From Epilithonimonas caeni DSM 17710 (GTDB taxonomy: Bacteria > Bacteroidota > Bacteroidia > Flavobacteriales > Weeksellaceae): a stretch of 64,000 nucleotides of DNA. The position numbers and the translations under genes are program-made. Of this stretch, positions 8,001-15,694 are shown piece by piece (position 1 is the first letter of the stretch; the number at the start of each line of letters is the position of its first letter). The notes under the pieces were generated by a model. The model was not told where the DNA came from and did no database searches. It was given only the letters and a program-made list of their open reading frames with translations. The stretch is from NCBI RefSeq assembly GCF_000426465.1, contig NZ_KE384527.1, positions 62,001 to 126,000 on the forward strand. Reading direction: 5' to 3'.

Positions 8001-10171
8001 CCAGCAACAAACCGGTAGGTGTAGACCTTGCTTTTGGAGGAATTGACAATTATGGAACCAGAAATATACCGTTGCTGCCAGGAGATTTCTACGGAAGTAC
8101 ATACTATTCTCCTGTTTATACAACTTTAGCTTCCGCTCCGGTATATGCCGTATTCACGAACAGTTTAAATGAAACTATAACAGTGAATTGGAAAAATGGA
8201 CTTGGAGGTAATGGCAGCATCATAATTCCTGCCAAGGGTTATACATCTTTGGAGATGAATCAAGCCACTGCTTATAAGTTTGAGAGTGTCAACGGGAAAA
8301 GCTATACAGCTGTCACAATAGTAGATGCTGATGCTAATGGTTTAGCTTATGACTGGGCATTTAATATGATCCCGGAAAATCAGCTAACCAACTTTACAAC
8401 AACAGCGTGGGCTCCCGGTATGGCCTCTGGCGGAGCAGCTAACCCGGTATGGATCACTCCAACAAAGAGTACCACAGTATATGTCAAGTATAGCGGAAGC
8501 GTCATTACCACAGCACCGGGATTGACAAGTCCTTGCGGGTTGAAGTATGATGTGGCCTATACGCTCTCTGAACTGCAAGCCCAGAAGGTTTTTACCAGCA
8601 CAGGAAACAGCGGTATGTCTTTTTTTACCTGTGACGGGACACCTATCTCCGCTGCGTATGGTCAGGATTCATCTGTTGCTGCAGTAAGCGGGACTACTAC
8701 ATTGGATGCAGGATTTACATTAGACCCTCAATGTATAGATTTTGTAATATTTGCAAACGATGACAGATCTCAAACCTATCCTAACATCCCTGTAACTATA
8801 GATATTCTGGGCAATGATATAGGAAGGGTATCAACTAATACCGTTACCATAACAACTCAACCATCAAACGGAACAGTGGTAACCAATCCGGACGGGACGG
8901 TCACCTATACTCCGAATGCTGGATTTTCAGGGACAGATACATTTAATTACCAGGTTTGTAACTCGGACAGATCATTATGCAGCACCGCTGTTGTAACCGT
9001 AACCGTAGGCTGTCTTGATGCTGAGATGAAGCATATCCTTACAGGGAAGATATTTGACGATGCTAACAGGAATGGTATCTATGAAAACGGAGAAGACGGA
9101 ATTGCACATACCGTTAATCTGTATCTTGATACTAATGGTAATGGCATCTTAGATCCTTCTGAAACCACTCCGGTACAATCGGTAACGACAGATAATACCG
9201 GTGCTTACATATTCGAGCGTGATACGCCTGCACCAACTACTCAGGCATTGCATGATTTTGCTACAGTCAGCTATAGTGCTGGAACAGGATGGTCCACAAA
9301 CTGGATAGAAGAAGGAGAAACAACATCTCCATCTGCAGGGAACATACAAATAGTGTCAGGTGAGCTTCGTATTACAGGTAATACCGCCGTAGCTGTCAGA
9401 AGATCTGTTAGTGCACCAACTACTAATGCCTTGTTGTCATTTGATTACAGAACTGCCAACCTGGATGGTCTCCCATATAAAACACTGTTAGTAGAGGTAG
9501 CTCCAGCTGCTACCGGCCCCTGGACAACTCTTGGCTACTTATATACTACTACAGGGTATACAAACGGGAAAAAGGTTTATAATATTCCGTCCTCGGTTGT
9601 AAGTGCAGGTATGACCATTCGTTTTAGAACAACAGGAGCTGGCAATCATTTCTTCTATATTGATAATGTAGCGGTACAGTCTATACCTACTGTTAATTAT
9701 ATTGTGCAGCTTGCAGAGCCTCTGCCTGCCAACCGCTATCAGACTTTGCCTGTATTGCCGCAGAAAGATTATGCAGTGGCATTTAGCGGTTATAAAACCA
9801 GCTGTTCAAATAACTTTGGATTAGCAATCATAGCAGCAACTGCTTGTTACAAGCCTGGTATGACATCAGGGACGGCATTAGATACTAAAGTAGGCATCTC
9901 TGCAATGGGAAGAGCCGGATCTACAGATGCCGACAACTGGCCAATGGTTAGAAAAGGAGGCTGGTTGGCTTTAGAATCTAAGACCAAAGCTTTTGTTCCG
10001 AACAGGGTAGCCTTCTCAAGAGGTAATCCTGTGGGAATTGCACCGGCCAACTTTGTAGAAGGAATGATGGTATATGACATCACAAACAAATGTCTTAAGG
10101 TATATACCCAGAAAGAAGGAGACCCTGCAATGGCTTGGCATTGTGTAACCACACAAGCGTGCCCAGACTAA
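5048..10171 (+). CDS. Giant multidomain surface adhesin (RCC1-like, Ig-like, SdrD-like)
   Basis: The product is 1707 residues with an extended signal peptide ending near R-A-Q (residue 43). Residues about 75-440 carry RCC1-like units (A-D-G-T-L-W-T-W-G, T-T-G-Q-V-Y-N-W-G). Two Ig/PKD-like repeats follow at about 466-640 (A-P-V-F-N...S-R-C-S-G, then T-P-V-F-D...Q-R-C-T-G). Cadherin-like Big_9 domains lie at about 640-727 and 1228-1321 (P-N-G-T-V-T-Y-T-P-N style, F-S-G-T-D-T-F). A large unassigned domain fills 730-1228. An SdrD-B-like segment starts near 1328 (F-D-D-A-N-R-N-G-I-Y-E-N-G-E-D-G), interrupted by a beta domain (1398-1548). The C-terminus (G-M-M-V-Y-D-I-T...C-L-K-V-Y) shares the Y-D-T...W module of the neighbouring proteins rather than a T9SS sorting domain. 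It is probably an exported adhesin. The substrate is unknown. Confidence 0.85.
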   Translation: MMNNFFKLNLFGQSHRKHSGIPKLQLLLFSMLLFAGISYVRAQCNTVCNSNYGLNSNNDASTIEYDNIISASVTNAVRESDGTFKIWGYGTAANGSANLLSPTIINSTNYPGLQGTVLKVALGGTSGPSNQSVLLTTEGLYAWGTAGNFIPTALQPNAAFGRVNTSGSTYGLPPGVEPQQVKSLMGTQSALALLTCSGEAWVLTKNAALAGAGLTTANNNWNRVTISAPGNPTLDNVIAFRGSMSSLMALRADGTLWTWGVSFLGDGTASTTRSRAEQMTLPNASGTIKMIGMANSGSYYVLYTDGNLHSMGNNSSRELGDWTTTTRSTWIQPRYTSASGAAMNNIKWISPTEHHDGYPSINALTTTGQVYNWGHNYQSKLRSGGGTSSTIDPGSPTTDRMLAVESGGAQTIVIKACTQNFGFAGNQYYGSMGDGSNTINVTRVPYNYSTAPVNVCGANAMTTAGAPVFNAGLPTSRCSGAGTVTYTATSSGGTVSYSLSPAAAGTINTSTGAVTYNAGWSGTAVITATANGGCGTPETATFTVTVAATPATPVFDTALSPQRCTGVGMVTYTATSANADSITYSIANTGTGTQPTINPATGEVTYTANWNGTSTITATATGCSTTASSTFTVSTAAIQAVADAASGQSATPLAINLLANDLCSPDPTTLTIVTQPVNGTVQIGTNGNVTYLPNGDFAGTDTFVYQACTDPLGACSQATVTITIEASLTDVCSTAGLPKTYYLPFPENAELKKALLSAGNVSTNTANARKIIGVRTNYSNTVIYYDHWEDGYEPVAGSRTQPTTEVWGDGDTSNGVAPGYPSDIFTEGTIITIDQTYAYRTGNGRTPTDVAIQYDGRDKIYSNKLLTLTKVTGGDATFSVQNTKGNVIDTNKFGRLFVVPFGENISTLQNPAIATTVFNYTSLFVRAAEDGTVVQLDYNGDGTVDITSPTLSEGMVWFYEGTASSPGVAADVNKANDIKSGAVITSNKPVGVDLAFGGIDNYGTRNIPLLPGDFYGSTYYSPVYTTLASAPVYAVFTNSLNETITVNWKNGLGGNGSIIIPAKGYTSLEMNQATAYKFESVNGKSYTAVTIVDADANGLAYDWAFNMIPENQLTNFTTTAWAPGMASGGAANPVWITPTKSTTVYVKYSGSVITTAPGLTSPCGLKYDVAYTLSELQAQKVFTSTGNSGMSFFTCDGTPISAAYGQDSSVAAVSGTTTLDAGFTLDPQCIDFVIFANDDRSQTYPNIPVTIDILGNDIGRVSTNTVTITTQPSNGTVVTNPDGTVTYTPNAGFSGTDTFNYQVCNSDRSLCSTAVVTVTVGCLDAEMKHILTGKIFDDANRNGIYENGEDGIAHTVNLYLDTNGNGILDPSETTPVQSVTTDNTGAYIFERDTPAPTTQALHDFATVSYSAGTGWSTNWIEEGETTSPSAGNIQIVSGELRITGNTAVAVRRSVSAPTTNALLSFDYRTANLDGLPYKTLLVEVAPAATGPWTTLGYLYTTTGYTNGKKVYNIPSSVVSAGMTIRFRTTGAGNHFFYIDNVAVQSIPTVNYIVQLAEPLPANRYQTLPVLPQKDYAVAFSGYKTSCSNNFGLAIIAATACYKPGMTSGTALDTKVGISAMGRAGSTDADNWPMVRKGGWLALESKTKAFVPNRVAFSRGNPVGIAPANFVEGMMVYDITNKCLKVYTQKEGDPAMAWHCVTTQACPD

Positions 10172-10184
10172 TAAATTATTTATC

Positions 10185-10213
10185 ATCCTGAGATTGTTAA
10201 ACAATCTCAGGAT
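10185..10213. repeat. 29-bp perfect palindrome after the adhesin gene
   Basis: ATCCTGAGATTGTT (10185-10198) and AACAATCTCAGGAT (10200-10213) are exact reverse complements around a single A. It starts 13 bases after the adhesin stop and ends 22 bases before the next start at 10236. No T-run follows on the plus strand, so it is more likely a processing or stability hairpin than a strong terminator. Confidence 0.8.
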
Positions 10214-10235
10214 ATTAAATCAAAAAACAAAAAAA

Positions 10236-10754
10236 ATGATAAAAAATATTATAACCACAACCTCTCTGTTGGTTGCAATTTCTACAAGTGCACAAGTCGC
10301 TATAGGCAAAACCGAGATCTCCAATCCTGATGTCTCTCTGGAATTTGCCAATACGGAAAACAAAGGAGTGATACTCCCCTATGTGGAAACCAAAACCGGT
10401 ATCACAGAGAACGGATCGATCATCTATGACATCACAGACCATAAGGTAAAATATCTAAAGGACGGAAGCTGGTTTGACCTTTCGGTAGATACGACAGGAC
10501 AAGCTGACCTGTCCATACAATCCACAAAAACCGAGCAGGCAACCGCAAAGACCGTGATCGGAGCAGACGGGGCAACCAATAATACATCTGGCATCCTTGT
10601 CCTTTCTGATACCAACAAGGCCATGATACTACCAAAAGTGGCGAGCCCACACCTGAACATCATCGATCCCGCACCGGGAATGATTGCCTATGATACGAAC
10701 AAAAGACAATTGGCCGTATACAATGGCAGTGTCTGGACATTCTGGAAACCATAA
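10236..10754 (+). CDS. Small QVAIG-type secreted surface protein
   Basis: The start at 10236 gives a signal peptide M-I-K-N-I...S-T-S-A before Q-V-A-I-G-K. The 172-residue product has two copies of a short beta module: G-S-I-I-Y-D-I-T...V-K-Y-L-K-D-G-S-W and G-M-I-A-Y-D-T-N...L-A-V-Y-N-G-S-V-W. The same module occurs in the other cassette proteins at 1827, 5048 (C-terminus) and 46743 (N-terminus). It is probably an extracellular partner or subunit of the larger proteins. Its gene ends just before a clear terminator, so the operon probably ends here. Confidence 0.75.
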   Translation: MIKNIITTTSLLVAISTSAQVAIGKTEISNPDVSLEFANTENKGVILPYVETKTGITENGSIIYDITDHKVKYLKDGSWFDLSVDTTGQADLSIQSTKTEQATAKTVIGADGATNNTSGILVLSDTNKAMILPKVASPHLNIIDPAPGMIAYDTNKRQLAVYNGSVWTFWKP

Positions 10755-10766
10755 GGTATCACAATG

Positions 10767-10811
10767 CCGTTTTACTATGATGCTAAAGCCCTATAGTAAA
10801 ACGGTATTTTT
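10767..10811 (+). terminator. Rho-independent terminator of surface-protein operon 1
   Basis: CCGTTTTACTAT (10767-10778) pairs with ATAGTAAAACGG (10793-10804) and is followed by a T-rich run. The 12-bp perfect stem closes the transcript of the QVAIG gene. Confidence 0.85.
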
Positions 10812-10836
10812 CTTACGCCTAAAAAGTATTAGAAAT

Positions 10837-11070
10837 ATGAAGATCACAAAGCAATTGATGGAAAATGCCTATCAACTAATAGGAAAGACCAAAGAAGAGA
10901 TATACACTCTTCTGGGCACTCCCGACTATTTGGAACTTGAAGGGACACAACTGATCTATATAATAAGGAACTGGTTCAGAAGAAATGCCCTGATACTGGA
11001 ATTGGATACAGACGATACCGTCGAAAGTGCAGAACCGGTCTATGATATCGAAATATCTAAAGCGGGATAA
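10837..11070 (+). CDS. Small BamE/SmpA-like-fold protein
   Basis: From the ATG at 10837 the product is 77 residues. The segment L-I-G-K-T-K-E-E-I-Y-T-L-L-G-T-P-D fits the helix-turn of BamE/SmpA-like folds (G-x-T-x-x-x-V-x-x-L-G-x-P), followed by beta strands with alternating hydrophobics. There is no signal peptide or lipobox, so it is probably cytoplasmic and not a true BamE. It sits after the terminator of the surface operon and ahead of the helical 69-residue protein. I infer that it belongs to the same locus but cannot assign a role. Confidence 0.6.
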   Translation: MKITKQLMENAYQLIGKTKEEIYTLLGTPDYLELEGTQLIYIIRNWFRRNALILELDTDDTVESAEPVYDIEISKAG

Positions 11071-11127
11071 TGTCTTAAAATCCCCACACTCTAAAAAACT
11101 TAAAATAAATAAACCACTGAAAAAATA

Positions 11128-11337
11128 ATGACAATAAGAGACCTTATCTCCGAATTGGAAAATGAATTGTCCAACATAGCGATCCCCGAGGAAAAAGCCA
11201 TAGAGATCAAAGCCTATCTTGACAAAGACAAGATGAACCATCACTCTAAGCAGACAATCATCAACATCTTGGTATCAATTCCCGCAATCAGTAGAAGTGA
11301 AAGACTCACAAGTATTCTTGGTCAGCTTTCCTTGTAA
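11128..11337 (+). CDS. Small helical protein (cassette 1), paralogue of 46365-46607
   Basis: This is a 69-residue, mostly helical soluble protein with no signal peptide. Its middle part aligns without gaps to the 80-residue protein at 46365-46607: L-D-K-D versus I-D-L-D, and KQTIINILVSIP versus IQSIVDIVISLP. Because the two genes lie in two loci that also share the RPPP and QVGIN proteins, it probably belongs to the same system. The function is unknown. Confidence 0.6.
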   Translation: MTIRDLISELENELSNIAIPEEKAIEIKAYLDKDKMNHHSKQTIINILVSIPAISRSERLTSILGQLSL

Positions 11338-11351
11338 ATCAGTCAATTGAT

Positions 11352-11714
11352 CTATTCTGGTTCTCTATTCACAAGCTCCATAGAAAAAGCGGGCAGGCAG
11401 ATGGCAATATACTCGCAAGGTGCATGAAACGGGTTGGAGTAACGGACCCTCGCTCCTTTCTCAATCAAGATACTTTGTCCTTTTTCCAGAATAATAGAAT
11501 CACCATCTATCTCAAAATGTTTCTTTCCCGAAAGAATGACCGTGAACTCATCAAATTCCGGTGTCTGATGCGGCTCTCCCCAATCTGGTGGTGCAATCAT
11601 ATGAGCAATGGAGATATCGGATGTTCTGGTGGAATTTCCCCAATGTTCTTCAATCAGCTTACCGTCTGTTGTCGGGACGACAAATGGTCTGGTCTGGACT
11701 CTGTATTTTTTCAT
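11352..11714 (-). CDS. Cupin domain protein
   Basis: The 120-residue product is a single small beta-barrel cupin. Visible features are the H-Q-T-P-E-F-D-E-F-T-V-I-L-S-G-K region of cupin motif 1 and the G-A-R-V-R-Y-S-N-P-F segment of motif 2. The metal-ligand pattern is degenerate (H and E present, the second His unclear), so binding of a small ligand without catalysis is possible. It lies 3 bases downstream of the GNAT gene at 11718 and is probably co-transcribed with it. Confidence 0.8.
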   Translation of the reverse strand: MKKYRVQTRPFVVPTTDGKLIEEHWGNSTRTSDISIAHMIAPPDWGEPHQTPEFDEFTVILSGKKHFEIDGDSIILEKGQSILIEKGARVRYSNPFHAPCEYIAICLPAFSMELVNREPE

Positions 11715-11717
11715 TTT

Positions 11718-12230
11718 TTATAGTTTATTGATTTCAAAAACAATATTCAGTTTTTCAGGTTCTCCGTAATAGGCAACATTGACCTCATCAACTCTCTTTG
11801 CACCCAGTTTTTCCATCGCTTTTTGAGAGCGGATGTTATCCTTCCCAACGTGAAAATTGACCTTATCCACAAACTGGAAAATATGATCCAGCATTAATTT
11901 TTTGACCTGAGGATTTAGTTTTGAGCCCCAGAATTTTCTGCCATAGAATGTATATCCAATGAAGATAGAATTTTCTTCCGGATTATAATCATAGAATCTT
12001 GTGCTTCCTGCAATTTCATTGGATTCTTTATCAATGATCTTAAAAGCTCCCCTACTTTCCATTGCGCCCCGAAAGAAAGTTTCGAAGACGTCTCTTTTGT
12101 AGCGGTCTTTGTTCGGATGTTGTTCCCATATCAAAGGGTCAGATGCAACTGCGAACAATTTCTCAAGATCACTTGTTTTCAAAGGAATGAGTTTTACGTT
12201 TTCGTTCTCTATAATGAGCTGGATGTTCAT
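11718..12230 (-). CDS. GNAT family N-acetyltransferase (RimJ/RimL-like)
   Basis: The 170-residue product has the GNAT layout of the RimJ/RimL type: L-I-P-L-K-T-S-D-L-E-K-L at the N-terminus, I-A-G-S-T-R-F-Y-D-Y-N in the central strands, I-F-I-G-Y-T-F-Y, and N-I-R-S-Q-K-A-M-E-K-L-G-A-K-R near the end. It would transfer an acetyl group from acetyl-CoA to an amine on a protein or small molecule; the substrate cannot be read. It is upstream of and very close to the cupin gene. Confidence 0.85.
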   Translation of the reverse strand: MNIQLIIENENVKLIPLKTSDLEKLFAVASDPLIWEQHPNKDRYKRDVFETFFRGAMESRGAFKIIDKESNEIAGSTRFYDYNPEENSIFIGYTFYGRKFWGSKLNPQVKKLMLDHIFQFVDKVNFHVGKDNIRSQKAMEKLGAKRVDEVNVAYYGEPEKLNIVFEINKL

Positions 12231-12313
12231 AATTTTTAGACTAATAGATGATGGACAGATAGAGAATAGACTGATGAATAATTTTTGTCTGTACGGTGTC
12301 AGGCTGAGGTGAA

Positions 12314-12337
12314 GTTTATCCTGAGCTTGACGAAGGG
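12314..12337. repeat. 24-bp dispersed repeat, copy 1
   Basis: This block (core CCTGAGCTTGACGAAGGG) matches, in reverse orientation, 27933-27956 with one mismatch in 24 bases. It lies between the GNAT and SnoaL-like genes. Elements of this kind are scattered in flavobacterial genomes (recalled). Confidence 0.7.
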
Positions 12338-12376
12338 AAGTCTTTCTTGATTCTTTGTTCTTTTATCTTGTTTCTT

Positions 12377-12739
12377 TCAACCGTGATAGACTCTTGAGAA
12401 AACAATCCTACCATCTTTGATCTCCAATACTTCTCCGATTTCCATATCCTCCTCTCCTTCTACTTTTCTGGTATATTCCATAAAAACCTGTTCAGAATCT
12501 GCTGTTAGTTTATTGACTTCATATTTGAGTGTTGGAAGTCTTTCGAAGCAGCCTTTCCACCAACGTCCCAGCGTCTCCTTACCTTTGATCAGGCCATTAG
12601 TTTCAGGCTCTCTGGCTTTTAGTTTCGGGCTATAATGTTGTGCGGACTCATCATATAGATCGAGCAGATCATACAAATTCTGTTCATTAAATGCTTTGAA
12701 CCAAAGGTTGGCTATATTTTTCAATTCTTCTGGTTTCAT
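12377..12739 (-). CDS. SnoaL/NTF2-like protein
   Basis: From the ATG at 12739 (the upstream extension would need a TTG) the product is 120 residues. It shows an NTF2-like cone fold: F-N-E-Q-N-L-Y-D-L-L-D-L-Y-D-E-S-A near the start, L-G-R-W-W-K-G-C-F-E-R-L-P, then strands ending R-I-V-F-S-R-V-Y-H-G. Such proteins bind small ligands or act as isomerases or cyclases. No specific catalytic set is evident, so the function is open. Confidence 0.8.
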   Translation of the reverse strand: MKPEELKNIANLWFKAFNEQNLYDLLDLYDESAQHYSPKLKAREPETNGLIKGKETLGRWWKGCFERLPTLKYEVNKLTADSEQVFMEYTRKVEGEEDMEIGEVLEIKDGRIVFSRVYHG

Positions 12740-12914
12740 AGTTTCTATTTTAAAGTCTCGCTGATTTGGCAAATTAAAGGAATCTTTAATAAATCTGCAA
12801 GATCAACTTAATCTGCGAGATATTATATTTCAGGCAAAGGTTCTCTACGCCTATTTTTTTAACTACCCCGTCTTTTGAAAAAGTTCGAAATCCACCTCTT
12901 CAGAGAAGGGGAAT

Positions 12915-13958
12915 TTAGAAAAGGATTGCTTTCTCCAGTTCCAATAGTTTCTGTTTTCGCCAGATCCCACCACCGTAACCTGTCAAAGTCCCATTGGTTC
13001 CAATGACCCTGTGACACGGGATGATGATTGATATTTTATTAAGCCCATTCGCATTGGCAACAGCTCTTACGGCTCTTGGATTTCCGAGAATATCGGCTTG
13101 TTGCTGGTAACTTCTCGTAGTTCCGTAAGGGATAGTTCTCAGGATCTCCCAAACGTTCTTTTGGAAGTCCGTACCAACAGGCGCAAGCGGAACGGTGAAA
13201 TCCAGTCTTTTGCCTTCGAAATATTCTTCCAATTCTTTCTCTAATATTTTAAAATGAGGATTCTCTCCCTGAATAATATTGGCTTTGAAGTATTTTGAAA
13301 TATCGTCCAACTCCTTTGAAAGTGATTTTCTGTCGGAAAATTCCAGCATACAGATTCCGTTTTCATTGGCGCAGGCAATCATAGTTCCGAGTGGTGTTTC
13401 AATTCTTTTAAGATCAATTATCTTTTCCGATTTCGATTTTTTTGGAGAAGCTCCGATTATCGATTTGAAACTGTCACTGAAACCACTCAAACTTTCATAA
13501 CCGTTTTCCAAAGCCACATTCAGCACATTCTCGCCTTGCTGAAGTTTCTTGAAAGCCGAATTGATCTTGAACGTTCTTTGAAAAGTGTGAAAGGTCATAC
13601 CGTGATGTTTCAGGAACCAACGTCTTACGGTTGCAGGCTCTATTCCTCGGTTTATCAAATCAACATCTTTGAATTTCAGACCTGGGTCAGCAGATAATTC
13701 GTCCAACAGTTTTTGAATTTCGACTGGTGTTTCATCCGGATTTTCCAATGGCTTACAAACTTTGCAAGGACGATATCCTTTCTGTATGGCATCTTTTATA
13801 TTATCAAAAAACTCCACATTTTCAGGTTTCGGTTTTCTTGCCGTACAAGTTGGACGACAGAAAATCCCTGTTGTTTTCACGCCCATCCAGAAAACCCCTT
13901 CGAATTCGGGATTCTTATCAAAAGATGCCTGATACATTATTTCGCTACTCAATTCCAT
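12915..13958 (-). CDS. ada: Ada: methylphosphotriester sensor, AraC activator and O6-alkylguanine transferase
   Basis: The product is 347 residues from the ATG at 13958. The N-terminal Ada zinc domain shows G-I-F-C-R-P-T-C-T-A-R and R-P-C-K-V-C, the four Cys that bind zinc and accept methyl from phosphotriesters. An AraC-type helix-turn-helix follows at about 100-170 (R-R-W-F-L-K-H-H-G-M-T-F-H-T-F-Q-R). The C-terminal methyltransferase has the active-site P-C-H-R-V-I-G. The protein repairs O6-methylguanine and, by family knowledge, activates its own regulon after methylation. It is divergent from a methyltransferase gene at 14092, which may share its promoter region. Confidence 0.95.
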   Translation of the reverse strand: MELSSEIMYQASFDKNPEFEGVFWMGVKTTGIFCRPTCTARKPKPENVEFFDNIKDAIQKGYRPCKVCKPLENPDETPVEIQKLLDELSADPGLKFKDVDLINRGIEPATVRRWFLKHHGMTFHTFQRTFKINSAFKKLQQGENVLNVALENGYESLSGFSDSFKSIIGASPKKSKSEKIIDLKRIETPLGTMIACANENGICMLEFSDRKSLSKELDDISKYFKANIIQGENPHFKILEKELEEYFEGKRLDFTVPLAPVGTDFQKNVWEILRTIPYGTTRSYQQQADILGNPRAVRAVANANGLNKISIIIPCHRVIGTNGTLTGYGGGIWRKQKLLELEKAILF

Positions 13959-14091
13959 AACCGATTGTCTTGAATGATACAAATTTAGATGTTTTCAGAT
14001 GCAATCAACAACCGAAAAATGAACAAGTATTTTTTCTTTGTCAAGATTAACGGAAAATATTTATCTTCCAAAGCACAAAATCAACCGTTTT

Positions 14092-15681
14092 ATGGACAAG
14101 AGAAAACTTCGTGAATCTATTTTCAGACATTTGGACGGCATCGTTACAGCGCCGGTAATCTCAGCTTTGTCAAGGAAAAAAGTTTTGGATTTCATCCTTA
14201 CTAATGATAATCTGGAACTTTCCGAGATCAATGAAAAATTTGAGGCTAACGAAGGTTATCTGAATGTTGCGTTGCGGGTTTTGGCCTCACAAGGTTTTCT
14301 GAATTATGAATTAGACAATCGATCTGATATTATCAAAATCTCTGTTAATTCTAATACTGAAGACGCTTTTTCTCATCAGAACATTTATGTTGATCTAGCT
14401 GAGTTCTTGGCAGATTTTGAAGTCATCAATTCTAAAGAACTGACGGAAAGCCTTTGTAAAAAATGGATCCAACTTTTTGAGAAATACAAGTCATTTCTGA
14501 ACGACAATACAGACGAATCTGCCTTGGATTATCAGATCCAAAAACATATCGAAGGTGCTTTGGTAGGACCAATCATCATCAAATTGGGAATGAGCGGAAT
14601 GTTCCACAAATATTTTATGGAAGCGAGTTTCAGCGCAGAAGAATTCCATAAATACCCTGAATATTTTGGAAAAATCCTTGATTACCTTTCAGAACTCGGT
14701 TGGTTTTCAAAGAAAGGAAAAAACTTCCAGTTCACAGAAACCGGATTATTCTTTGCAAGAAGGGCAACCGCTTATGGCGTAACAGTTTCTTATCTTCCGA
14801 TGTTTTCAAAGCTGAATCAATTGATCTTTGGGAAAGCTTCTGAAATCCGGGAAATTGAAGATGGTGAGGACGAGATCCACGTGAACCGGGAAATGAACGT
14901 CTGGGGAAGCGGTGGCGCCCATTTGACCTATTTCAAAGTGATCGATGAATTTATTATTGAGATTTTCAACCGTCCTTTGAATGAACAGCCAAAAGGAATT
15001 CTGGATATGGGCTGCGGAAACGGAGCGCTTCTGCAACATCTTTACGAAGTCATCGAAAGGCAGACTTTGCGAGGAAAACATCTTGAAGAAAATCCTTTGT
15101 TTTTGGTAGGTGCAGATTACAATCAAGCTGCGTTGAAAGTGACAAGAGCCAATCTCATCAAAAATGACATCTGGGCAAAAGTGATCTGGGGCGACATCGG
15201 TAATCCGAAACAGTTGGCGGAAGATTTATATTCCGATTACAACATCGAGCTCGGAGATCTGCTTAACATCCGAACTTTCCTTGACCACAACAGGATTTGG
15301 GAAGACACTTTGGAAATTAATTCTGATAGAATCAGCACGTCAACCGGCGCTTTTGCTTTCCGAGGAAAACGATTGTCCAACAGAGATGTGGAAGAAAACC
15401 TGCTGAATCATCTCCAAAAATGGACACCTTACGTAGAAAAATTCGGATTGTTATTGATCGAACTTCATACACTGTCGCCGGAAATCACTTCGAAAAATCT
15501 GGGATTGACTGCAGCGACAGCTTACGATGCTACACATGGATTTTCCGACCAATACATTGTAGAAGTGGACGTTTTCCACAGGATTTGTAAAGAATCCGGA
15601 TTGGAACCTGACACGAATCTCTTCAAGAAATTTCCGGATTCTGAATTGGCGACAGTGAGCATCAATCTTCTGAAGAAATAA
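14092..15681 (+). CDS. Class I SAM-dependent methyltransferase, large form
   Basis: I use the ATG at 14092; upstream only a TTG at 14038 extends the frame. The 529-residue product has N-terminal winged-helix-like repeats (A-L-S-R-K-K-V-L-D-F-I-L, G-Y-L-N-V-A-L-R-V-L-A-S-Q-G-F). The C-terminal Rossmann methyltransferase shows motif I I-L-D-M-G-C-G-N-G-A-L-L and an acidic loop V-G-A-D-Y-N. This resembles the O-methyltransferase or polyketide-synthase-associated type with a dimerisation domain. The substrate is unknown. It is divergent from ada. Confidence 0.8.
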   Translation: MDKRKLRESIFRHLDGIVTAPVISALSRKKVLDFILTNDNLELSEINEKFEANEGYLNVALRVLASQGFLNYELDNRSDIIKISVNSNTEDAFSHQNIYVDLAEFLADFEVINSKELTESLCKKWIQLFEKYKSFLNDNTDESALDYQIQKHIEGALVGPIIIKLGMSGMFHKYFMEASFSAEEFHKYPEYFGKILDYLSELGWFSKKGKNFQFTETGLFFARRATAYGVTVSYLPMFSKLNQLIFGKASEIREIEDGEDEIHVNREMNVWGSGGAHLTYFKVIDEFIIEIFNRPLNEQPKGILDMGCGNGALLQHLYEVIERQTLRGKHLEENPLFLVGADYNQAALKVTRANLIKNDIWAKVIWGDIGNPKQLAEDLYSDYNIELGDLLNIRTFLDHNRIWEDTLEINSDRISTSTGAFAFRGKRLSNRDVEENLLNHLQKWTPYVEKFGLLLIELHTLSPEITSKNLGLTAATAYDATHGFSDQYIVEVDVFHRICKESGLEPDTNLFKKFPDSELATVSINLLKK

Positions 15682-15694
15682 ATTTGTTCTAAAT

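Noticed and set aside
965-11337. Surface locus as a prophage or contractile injection system
   Set aside because: Fibre-like proteins are present, but no sheath, tube, baseplate, capsid, terminase, integrase or lysis gene is found.
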